NCBI GenBank assembly: GCA_018385415.1
Contig: JAHAZA010000015.1
Span: 1-5,544 of the forward strand
Reading direction: 5' to 3'
From: Treponema sp.
GTDB lineage: Bacteria > Spirochaetota > Spirochaetia > Treponematales > Treponemataceae
Length of the DNA: 5,544 bases
Shown here: positions 1-5,527 of the stretch, piece after piece
Position numbering within the stretch: position 1 is the first letter of the stretch
How the letters are laid out: each line of letters opens with the position of its first letter
The notes under the pieces: model-generated
The model's database searches: none
What the model was told of the DNA's origin: nothing
What the model saw: only the letters and a program-made list of their open reading frames with translations
Program-made: the position numbers and the translations under genes

Positions 1-14
1 CTTATATATATTAT

Positions 15-21
15 AGAGGAA
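15..21 (+). promoter_or_regulatory. Ribosome binding site of thrH
   Basis: AGAGGAA lies 6 bases before the ATG at 28, a good Shine-Dalgarno match and spacing, and supports that start. The preceding bases (1-14) are almost pure A/T and include TATATA and TATTAT, which could be part of a -10 element. The window begins too close to the gene to judge a promoter. Confidence 0.75.
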
Positions 22-27
22 ATTATT

Positions 28-633
28 ATGTATATTACTTGTCTTGACCTTGAAGGTGTGCTTGTTCCAGAAATCTGGATTGCTTTTGCTGATGCTGTAG
101 GAATCCCAGAGCTTCGTCGTACAACACGTGATGAACCTGATTATGATAAACTTATGAAATATCGTATTGATATTTTAAAACAGCATGGTCTTGGATTGAA
201 AGAGATTCAGGCAACAATCGAAAAAATTGATCCACTTCCAGGTGCAAAAGAATTTCTTGATGAACTTCGTGCTAACTGTCAGACAATTATTATCAGCGAT
301 ACTTTTGATCAGTTTGCAGGTCCTTTGATGAAAAAGCTTGGACTTCCAACAATTTTATGTAATACACTTGAAGTTGCTCCTGATGGCGAAATTACAGGTT
401 ATAAAATGCGTTGTGAAAAAAGTAAACTTACAACTGTAAAAGCATTACAGTCAATTGGATATGAAACTATTGCCTCAGGTGACTCTTTCAATGATCTTGG
501 AATGATTCAGGCTTCAAAAGCAGGATATCTCTTCCGTTCAACAGAAAGTATCATCAAGGAATATCCTCAGTTCCCAGCATTTACAGAGTATTCTGAACTT
601 TTGAATGCAATCAAAAAGGAAATTTCAAAATAG
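28..633 (+). CDS. thrH: ThrH: phosphoserine phosphatase / phosphoserine:homoserine phosphotransferase
   Basis: This is a 201-residue cytoplasmic HAD-superfamily enzyme. Characterised ThrH of Pseudomonas dephosphorylates phosphoserine and can also move the phosphate to homoserine, which links serine and threonine synthesis. The family signature is clear. Motif I is DLEGVLVPE at residues 7-15, with D7 as the expected nucleophile and E9 where most HAD phosphatases have Asp, a hallmark of ThrH. The following EIWIAFAD and TTRDEPDYD (residues 32-40) are also typical. Motif II is SDTF (90-93), motif III is the lysine region around K131/K133, and motif IV is GDSFND (151-156) with metal-binding Asp residues. 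Length matches the usual ~200-205 residues, so the gene looks complete. All seven arginines use CGT, unlike the AGA-rich gene downstream, which hints at high expression. The phosphotransferase activity is inferred from family membership only. Confidence 0.93.
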   Translation: MYITCLDLEGVLVPEIWIAFADAVGIPELRRTTRDEPDYDKLMKYRIDILKQHGLGLKEIQATIEKIDPLPGAKEFLDELRANCQTIIISDTFDQFAGPLMKKLGLPTILCNTLEVAPDGEITGYKMRCEKSKLTTVKALQSIGYETIASGDSFNDLGMIQASKAGYLFRSTESIIKEYPQFPAFTEYSELLNAIKKEISK

Positions 634-651
634 TATTAATATTATGGGGAT

Positions 652-672
652 GACAATTTTTTTTCTGTTGTC
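652..672 (+). repeat. Inverted repeat GACAA-N11-TTGTC between thrH and the next gene
   Basis: GACAA (652-656) and TTGTC (668-672) are perfect 5-bp complementary arms around an 11-base loop that contains eight consecutive T. It lies 18 bases after the thrH stop and before the ribosome site of the next gene. As RNA it would be a weak hairpin. The T run is in the loop and not after the stem, so it is not a normal intrinsic terminator. It could equally be a protein-binding dyad. Its half-sites match those of the dyad at 2427-2446, but 5-base arms in A/T-rich DNA can occur by chance. Confidence 0.35.
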
Positions 673-683
673 CTAGGAATAAA

Positions 684-690
684 GGGGAGA
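684..690 (+). promoter_or_regulatory. Ribosome binding site of the TPR-like gene
   Basis: GGGGAGA, preceded by AAA, lies 9 bases before the ATG at 700. The G-rich core supports this start, after which the protein opens directly with a signal peptide. The 66-base gap after thrH is compatible with read-through from thrH, and I see no convincing separate promoter in it. Confidence 0.65.
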
Positions 691-699
691 ATATTTTCT

Positions 700-1554
700 A
701 TGTATTTTAAAAATGTAAAAAAGATTTTTTTAACTTTACTTGTAAGCTTGTCTTTTGCAGCATTTGCACAGAGTGATGAGCGTGATGTTCCGTATACTAA
801 AGAGCTTAGAACTTTTATCAATGCATATTTTAATCATGATCTTACAACAAAGGAACAGGCTGAAAAACTTTATAATGCAGTAAGCAGTAACATGCCTGCT
901 GATTTTACTGAATATCAGGTGGAGACAACACTTTCTCGTGCTGATTATTATTTTGGTCAGTATATTATGGAGTTGTATGATTTGACTCAGCTTGAACATG
1001 CACTTGATGATATTTCAAAGGAATTTGAAGAACCAGAAGAAAGAAATAAAAGAATCAAGGCAGAGGCTTCAAAATATTATGAAAGTGGAATGGTACACGG
1101 ATCAAAAGCTATGGCATTAAAGCCTGACGATTGTCCTGATGCAATGGCTGCCTACACTCAGGCACTTTCAGGAAATATTATTGTTAAGCCTGTGGGATAT
1201 GTTCTGCAGCATGGTACAAAAATCGCATCATATGCAAGAAAAATTGTTAAGGTTGCTCCTAAAAGTGGAATAGGTTGGTTCCTCGTTTCTGCCCAGAGTT
1301 GCTATGCGCCTGGAATTTTTGGTAATGCAAAAAAAGGCCGTCAGCAGATGACTACATATCTTGAAGATGAAGATATGATCTGCGAAAAGTTTGATAGATA
1401 CAATTATACTTGTGCCATCGCATACACATATTACAGACAGAATAAATTTGCAGAGGCAAAAGAATGGTATACTAAATGTCTGGATTTTTATCCTAAAAAT
1501 TATTGTGCACTTGATTTTATAAAAAAGTGTGATGCAAAACTTGCATCAAAGTAA
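700..1554 (+). CDS. Exported TPR-like protein of unknown function
   Basis: I do not recognise this 284-residue protein by name. It begins with a signal peptide: basic MYFKNVKK, a hydrophobic stretch at about residues 9-22, and a likely signal peptidase I site after AFA (21-23). There is no lipobox cysteine, so a soluble periplasmic location is expected. The mature part looks helical. Residues about 234-267 fit a TPR repeat, with small residues in AIAYTYY, the turn at NKFAEA, then W256, Y257 and P265. A weaker helical repeat lies around 122-158. Seven cysteines (145, 201, 228, 238, 260, 269, 277) sit in the mature part, which is unusual for so small an exported helical protein and would allow disulfides. 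TPR proteins usually hold partner proteins or ligands. A TRAP-transporter T-component-like (TatT) helical protein is one untested alternative. It may be co-transcribed with thrH, though the two functions are not obviously linked. Confidence 0.8.
   Translation: MYFKNVKKIFLTLLVSLSFAAFAQSDERDVPYTKELRTFINAYFNHDLTTKEQAEKLYNAVSSNMPADFTEYQVETTLSRADYYFGQYIMELYDLTQLEHALDDISKEFEEPEERNKRIKAEASKYYESGMVHGSKAMALKPDDCPDAMAAYTQALSGNIIVKPVGYVLQHGTKIASYARKIVKVAPKSGIGWFLVSAQSCYAPGIFGNAKKGRQQMTTYLEDEDMICEKFDRYNYTCAIAYTYYRQNKFAEAKEWYTKCLDFYPKNYCALDFIKKCDAKLASK
1531..1547 (+). other. Small hairpin in the last codons of the TPR-like gene
   Basis: GATGCAA (1531-1537) and TTGCATC (1541-1547) form a perfect 7-bp stem with a 3-base loop, inside the codons for the C-terminal DAKLAS. 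The same GATGCA/TGCATC words recur in the terminator stem just downstream, so the left arm of that terminator could pair instead with 1542-1547. While a ribosome translates to the stop this hairpin would be open, so any effect on termination is speculative. Confidence 0.4.
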
Positions 1555-1593
1555 AAAAAAGCTGATGCATTCAAACTGCATCAGCTTTTTTTT
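1553..1593. terminator. Bidirectional intrinsic terminator shared by convergent genes
   Basis: A GC-containing 9-bp perfect stem, GCTGATGCA (1561-1569) with TGCATCAGC (1577-1585), encloses a 7-base loop. Eight A precede it (1553-1560) and eight T follow it (1586-1593), so the pairing can extend to 17 bp. Read on either strand this is a hairpin followed by a U tract, the standard form of an intrinsic terminator. It ends the TPR-like gene on the plus strand and the sirtuin gene on the minus strand. Both stop codons (1552-1554 and 1592-1594) overlap the A/T tracts. Confidence 0.93.
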
Positions 1594-2344
1594 ATACCTT
1601 AATCTTACTAAGAACTTGTCCAATAGGCTCGTGGATAACAAGGTTTGCTGCATCATCCATTTGAGTTTCACTTTTGTTCAGAAGAACAAGATATCTTCCT
1701 CTGAAGTATCTTACGAAGCCTGCTGCTGGGTAGACAACCAGTGAAGTCCCACCAATAATAAGGGTGTCCGCTTCAGAAATTGCCTTAACGGTTTTATCAA
1801 TTAAATCATTATCAAGACCTTCCTCATACAGAACTACATCTGGTTTTACGATTCCTCCACATTCTGTGCAATGTGGAATCTGGTCTGGGGAATTTACACT
1901 TTCTGCAATAAATTTATCATCATAGAATCTGTGACATTTCTGACAGAAGTTTCTTAAAGTACTTCCGTGGATTTCGTAGACCTCTTTGCTTCCGGCTTTT
2001 TGATGGAGACCGTCAATGTTCTGGGTAACAATAGCCTTAAGCTTTCCTGCTTTTTCCATTTCGGCCAGCTTATAGTGGGCAGCGTTTGGTTCAAAGCCTT
2101 CAGGTAATAATTTTGCCCTGTAGAATCTGTAAAATTCCTTTGTGTTAGAATAAAAAAATGAATGGCTGATAATTGTTTCTGGAGGATATTTCCATTCCTG
2201 ATTGTAAAGTCCGTCTGTACTTCTAAAATCAGGAATTCCTGATTCTGTTGAAACGCCGGCGCCACCGAAAAAAACAATATTGTCAGAGTCATCAATAATT
2301 TTTTGAAGTTCTTTTATTTTTGAATCAATATCACTATTAGCCAT
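1592..2344 (-). CDS. Sir2-family NAD-dependent protein deacylase (sirtuin)
   Basis: This 250-residue cytoplasmic enzyme removes acetyl (or related acyl) groups from protein lysines using NAD, giving nicotinamide and O-acyl-ADP-ribose. All core sirtuin elements are present in order: NAD-binding GAGVSTESGIPDFRS (28-42), TQNIDGLH (107-114), catalytic H126 in EIHGS, a four-cysteine zinc site (C134, C137, C159, C162), and the GTSLVVYPA segment (199-207) of the Rossmann fold. The sequence resembles the Thermotoga-type (class U) bacterial deacetylases, including FFYSNTKEFYRFYR near residues 63-76. The Tyr/Arg pair of class III desuccinylases is not evident, so deacetylation is the likeliest activity. 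An in-frame ATG 29 codons upstream (2431) would add an unlike-family extension. I chose the ATG at 2344 because it has a GGGGG ribosome site 5 bases away and because the -10 promoter lies inside that would-be extension. Length is normal for the family. Confidence 0.93.
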   Translation of the reverse strand: MANSDIDSKIKELQKIIDDSDNIVFFGGAGVSTESGIPDFRSTDGLYNQEWKYPPETIISHSFFYSNTKEFYRFYRAKLLPEGFEPNAAHYKLAEMEKAGKLKAIVTQNIDGLHQKAGSKEVYEIHGSTLRNFCQKCHRFYDDKFIAESVNSPDQIPHCTECGGIVKPDVVLYEEGLDNDLIDKTVKAISEADTLIIGGTSLVVYPAAGFVRYFRGRYLVLLNKSETQMDDAANLVIHEPIGQVLSKIKV

Positions 2345-2347
2345 AGA

Positions 2348-2354
2348 TTCCCCC
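2348..2354 (-). promoter_or_regulatory. Ribosome binding site that fixes the sirtuin start
   Basis: On the minus strand the bases read GGGGGAA followed by TCT and the ATG at 2344. The run of five G is a strong Shine-Dalgarno element at a normal distance (5 bases from the last G). No similar element precedes the alternative ATG at 2431, so the shorter protein is favoured. Confidence 0.75.
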
Positions 2355-2377
2355 GGAAAGTATTTAATATAGTAACT

Positions 2378-2386
2378 ATTATAACA
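2378..2386 (-). promoter_or_regulatory. Extended -10 promoter of the sirtuin gene
   Basis: The minus strand reads TG-T-TATAAT (2386 down to 2378), a perfect -10 hexamer with an extended TG. The -35 positions about 17 bases upstream (near 2401-2406, CAGTTA) are a poor match, as is common for extended -10 promoters. Transcription would begin near 2371, giving a leader of roughly 27 bases. A short dyad, AACAC-N5-GTGTT (2383-2397), overlaps the upstream edge and could bind a regulator. Confidence 0.6.
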
Positions 2387-2426
2387 CGAAATGTGTTTTA
2401 TAACTGCTGGAATGTCATGTTTGAAC

Positions 2427-2446
2427 GACAAATTGCTGTATTTGTC
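2427..2446. promoter_or_regulatory. Candidate operator: GACAAAT-N6-ATTTGTC dyad
   Basis: Perfect 7-base inverted arms, GACAAAT (2427-2433) and ATTTGTC (2440-2446), are separated by TGCTGT. The 20-base length and two-turn symmetry suit a dimeric repressor or activator. The right arm overlaps the -35 hexamer (2442-2447) of the rightward promoter, so a bound protein should affect transcription of the M16-like gene, and perhaps also the sirtuin promoter about 45 bases away. The regulator is unknown. Function is inferred from symmetry and position only. Confidence 0.45.
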
Positions 2447-2469
2447 AAAATTTAAATTAGTGTTATAAT
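2442..2469 (+). promoter_or_regulatory. Promoter of the M16-like gene
   Basis: TTGTCA (2442-2447) as -35 and TATAAT (2464-2469) as -10 are separated by 16 bases, with an extended TG at 2461-2462. This is a strong sigma-70-type match. Transcription would start near 2476 and give a leader of about 80 bases before the ATG at 2558. The 11 bases GTGTTATAATA at 2460-2470 recur exactly, on the other strand, in the sirtuin promoter (2377-2387). Confidence 0.7.
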
Positions 2470-2557
2470 ATAAAAAAATGTGTTGAAATTTATCCTAATA
2501 ATCTTGCTTCAAATAACATGATAAAAAATGCAAGGCAACACTGGAAATTGATTGAGT

Positions 2558-5374
2558 ATGTTTAAAAAAGTTCAGAAAATATTTTTTTTAACAGTATTGC
2601 TTCTATGTTCATCGAAGATATTTGCAAATCCTGCAATTGAGGAATATGTTCTCGAAGATGGAATGCATGTATATCTTCTTGAGGATTTTTCTTCTGCACT
2701 TGTACGAATTGAATTTAATGCACGGGCAGGTTTTTCCAAACAGAACCCGGACAACGCAGGATTTTTTCCACTGTATACCGAAATGTTTAAATATGCCTCC
2801 GGCCAAGATAAAAAAATCCTTTCTGGCTTAGAAAGTGAATGTAATGCAGATTCTTCACGATATACAATTTATGTAACCCCATCAGAAGTTAAAGATACAT
2901 TAAAAGCACTTGCAGTATGTGCTTTTGATCCGATCTTTTTAGATGATGATATAAATCGTGAACTTGAAAAAGCAAAAAAACAGGTTACGGAAAATGCTTT
3001 TAGTGTAGAAGGTTTTATTAATTCCAGCATTGATTCCAGAGTTTTTTCAGAAAGTCCATGGAAGCATGATTCAGGAATTTATCCTACAATTTTTTCTAAG
3101 ACAAAAACCAGCTCATGTCGTCTTTTGCTTTACGATATTGCAGAAAATTATTACAAGCCAAAAAACTGTGCTTTATTCATTTCCGGTCCAATAACAAAAG
3201 ATGAAGCATTAAAGCTTTCTGAAAATACATTCGGTAAAAAACACGTGTCATCTCGAGCAGGTAAATCAGACATTTATTCAAAAATTCAGACTGACAGAAA
3301 TGAAAAACAAAAACTCTTTGTTTTAACAGATCCGGAATTTTCTCCAGATATGACTCAAATTGTAATTCAATACAAAAGTCTTGAGATGGAAGAATGTGAT
3401 TATACAGCTCAGGTTCTTGATAATAACGGATCGCTTTTTAAAACAATGGCTCTTTCTGAAAGCAGTCTTGGAATAAGACATCCTCAATACATTAATGCTG
3501 CAGGAACACATAAAAATAACAGTTCAAGACTTATCATTCAGGCGCTGCTTGAAAATCCTAAAGCATCACCTTGTAAAAATGCCTTGAGTTTTACTGATAT
3601 TCTTGAAAATTCTATCAGTGGAATCAGTGATGAGGAATTTGAACAAGCCGGTGAGCTTCTTTGTAATTCCTTTGATTTAATGCTTAGCGATTCATCAAAA
3701 ACTATGGATTTGCTATCTCAGTTTTGGGCAATTAAAGATTATAATCGTGAAAGTGATTACGATTCTGTTAACTTTATTGAAAACTTTTTCAGTAGACCTG
3801 AACGGATCCGTTCAACATCACTTGATAGTATTAAAAGAAAAGTTCAGCAGGAAAAACCATTTGTTTTTGTACTTGTAAATTCATCAATATTTAAAAAGTA
3901 TGAAAAGGAATTTCAAAAGAATGGTTTTGAAATCATTACTGTAAAGAACGGTTCCTGGTATACACAGAAGCTTTATGCTGCAATTAAAGACTCAATGGAA
4001 AAAGGTTCTGACAGGCAGGATAATTCACAGACGTCAGAAGAAAAAGCTGAAGATTTGTTTTTTGAGAATAACAAAAACTCAATTTCAAGATATGAACTTA
4101 AAAATCATATTCCTGTATTCGTTAAAGAGAGAAGTTCTACAAATACTGTTTCGTTGTGTCTGATGATTGAAGGCGGAGAAATAACTGATGAAAAAAATCT
4201 CTATGGCCTTGAAAGTGTAATTGTTGATACCGTTGCTGTAAAAATAAAAGGCTTTTTATATCAGAAATATATGGAAGGAACTATCAAAAACTTTCCTGAT
4301 GTAATGAGTCAGACTGATTTTACAAGTTCTGCAATTTATGTTGAATGCTTAAGTTCAGATTTTAAAGAAGTAATCCAGGCTTTTTCTGAAGCTTTGATAT
4401 TTTCTGATTTTACACCAGCGATGGTGGATCCTGTTGTGCTTCAGAGAAAATCATCTCAGATTGTAAAAACTTCTTCACCAGTATTTCAGTTAACGTCAAG
4501 TGCAGTTTCTATATTGTTCAAGAATAAAGAATATCAGACTGTTTATCAGACAAATCAGGATATTTTGAAAAAACTAAATTTCACAGAAATTCTTGAAGCA
4601 AGTATAAAGCTTTTTAATGCAGACAGATATAAAATTATTGTTTCAGGGAATGTTGAAGAAGCTGCAGCTTCCTTTGAAGAAATAACAGAACTTTTTGATA
4701 ACACTTTTGGTATTATTCCTCAGGAAGGAATTACATCAAAGCCTCAAGTGGAGCTTAATGCCGTAAATCGTAAGAATCGCAAAGTAAAGCTTGTTCATCT
4801 TTTTTTGACTGATGTTTCAAAAGAGAAGGCAGGACCACGACCTCAGGTTTTGATTCCTACAACAGAGTTTTTGGATCCTGCACAATTCTGGATCAAAAAT
4901 GAAAGTGGTAATGATAAAGAACCACTTTTCAATGCATTGATGAATGACTTCTGTGGAATACTTCAGGAAAAATGCGATAACGTTGTGCAGAAGCAGAATA
5001 TGATTGTAATGAATCAGGCCTGTGACTCAAATATTCCTTTTGCCCAGATTACAATATTGAATGTAAAAAACAGCACAACTGTAGAAGATATATTCAGTAA
5101 AGCTTTTTTTGAATACAAGGAAAATCTGGATGAACAGACAGTAAAAAGAATCAAAGCGAACTGGATAAAAAAATATCTTTCAAGGCTTCAGACAAATAAT
5201 GGTACAAGCCTTGCAATAAAAGCCGGACTTGATTCAGCAGAAGCTGTTCCTGATAAATACATTTTTGATTATGAAAAAGTCATGAATGCAACGGTGGACG
5301 ATTTTGCAGAAGTGTTTGAAAGCTTTGATTTTAATAATGCCTTAAAGCTTTATTCTGCAGATACGAAAAAATAG
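2558..5374 (+). CDS. Exported M16 (insulinase/pitrilysin)-like protein, probably a pseudopeptidase
   Basis: This 938-residue protein has a signal peptide (MFKKVQK, hydrophobic core to about 21, likely cut after IFA, residues 21-23) and so should act in the periplasm or beyond. The rest fits the four-domain M16 plan as two fused lobes. Lobe 1 starts at YVLEDGMHVYLLED (about 30-43), continues through a stretch with FDPIFLDDDINRELEKAKKQ and YYKPKNCALFISGPI (198-212), then a second domain to about 475. A polar Ser/Glu/Asp-rich linker (about 478-508) precedes lobe 2, which restarts at YELKNHIPVFVKER. Active M16 enzymes carry HxxEH in lobe 1. Here that position reads GFFPLYTEM (68-76), with no histidine. 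Lobe 2 has GLESVIVDT (550-558), also without it. E145, near the usual third zinc ligand, remains. Proteolysis is therefore unlikely; binding, chaperone or partner-subunit roles are possible. A TGA at 2549-2551 closes the frame. TTG at 2552 is an alternative start, but ATG 2558 suits the weak GGAAA site (2543-2547) better. Confidence 0.82.
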   Translation: MFKKVQKIFFLTVLLLCSSKIFANPAIEEYVLEDGMHVYLLEDFSSALVRIEFNARAGFSKQNPDNAGFFPLYTEMFKYASGQDKKILSGLESECNADSSRYTIYVTPSEVKDTLKALAVCAFDPIFLDDDINRELEKAKKQVTENAFSVEGFINSSIDSRVFSESPWKHDSGIYPTIFSKTKTSSCRLLLYDIAENYYKPKNCALFISGPITKDEALKLSENTFGKKHVSSRAGKSDIYSKIQTDRNEKQKLFVLTDPEFSPDMTQIVIQYKSLEMEECDYTAQVLDNNGSLFKTMALSESSLGIRHPQYINAAGTHKNNSSRLIIQALLENPKASPCKNALSFTDILENSISGISDEEFEQAGELLCNSFDLMLSDSSKTMDLLSQFWAIKDYNRESDYDSVNFIENFFSRPERIRSTSLDSIKRKVQQEKPFVFVLVNSSIFKKYEKEFQKNGFEIITVKNGSWYTQKLYAAIKDSMEKGSDRQDNSQTSEEKAEDLFFENNKNSISRYELKNHIPVFVKERSSTNTVSLCLMIEGGEITDEKNLYGLESVIVDTVAVKIKGFLYQKYMEGTIKNFPDVMSQTDFTSSAIYVECLSSDFKEVIQAFSEALIFSDFTPAMVDPVVLQRKSSQIVKTSSPVFQLTSSAVSILFKNKEYQTVYQTNQDILKKLNFTEILEASIKLFNADRYKIIVSGNVEEAAASFEEITELFDNTFGIIPQEGITSKPQVELNAVNRKNRKVKLVHLFLTDVSKEKAGPRPQVLIPTTEFLDPAQFWIKNESGNDKEPLFNALMNDFCGILQEKCDNVVQKQNMIVMNQACDSNIPFAQITILNVKNSTTVEDIFSKAFFEYKENLDEQTVKRIKANWIKKYLSRLQTNNGTSLAIKAGLDSAEAVPDKYIFDYEKVMNATVDDFAEVFESFDFNNALKLYSADTKK

Positions 5375-5527
5375 TTCAGTAATCTGGAGTTTTTAGAGGA
5401 ATTTTGGAAGTAACGGCATATCATTCTGTTACATCTTGTAATTTACTTGTTTTTTTGTTTATACTTACTTTTGTATAAAAAAAGTTGTATATAAATTTAT
5501 TTTATTTATTTTAAGAGGGGTTTTTAA
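5375..5527. other. Intergenic region with weak terminator-like hairpin and A/T-rich promoter zone
   Basis: These 153 bases separate the M16-like gene from the next gene. GTAACGG (5410-5416) can pair with CTGTTAC (5426-5432) to form a 7-bp stem with one G-U pair and a 9-base loop. The T-rich stretch only begins about 15 bases later, so it is at best a poor terminator. TTACA/TGTAA (5429-5433 and 5437-5441) is a competing small stem. Further right the DNA is nearly all A/T with -10-like TATAAA at 5474-5479 and 5490-5495, without a convincing -35 at standard spacing. A promoter for the next gene is probable here but I cannot place it exactly. Confidence 0.35.
5513..5520 (+). promoter_or_regulatory. 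Ribosome binding site of the gene at the right edge
   Basis: AAGAGGGG lies 7 bases before an ATG at 5528. Its strength and spacing make a real gene start very likely even though only five full codons are visible. Confidence 0.75.

Noticed and set aside
652..672. The GACAA/TTGTC hairpin as an intrinsic terminator of thrH.
   Set aside because: The stem is only 5 bp and A/T-rich, the T run is in the loop, and no U tract follows the stem.
1529..1744. A 71-codon plus-strand frame across the terminator and the sirtuin 3' end.
   Set aside because: It overlaps two well-supported genes and a terminator, has no ribosome site, and its protein resembles nothing.
1954..2295. A 113-codon minus-strand frame inside the sirtuin gene.
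   Set aside because: It is an alternative frame of a gene with complete sirtuin motifs and shows no recognisable domain.
2345..2431. N-terminal extension of the sirtuin starting at the upstream ATG (2431).
   Set aside because: It would add 29 residues unlike other sirtuins, has no ribosome site, and contains the probable -10 promoter; the ATG at 2344 has a strong GGGGG site.
2572..2831. Several 60-70 codon frames on both strands in the first part of the M16-like gene.
   Set aside because: They are shadows of the long exported protein's frame, without ribosome sites or family features.
5404..5478. A 24-codon frame from TTG at 5404 with a hydrophobic end, preceded by AGAGGAA.
   Set aside because: The ribosome site is only about 2 bases from a weak TTG start, the region also folds as a weak hairpin, and T-rich DNA encodes hydrophobic residues by default.
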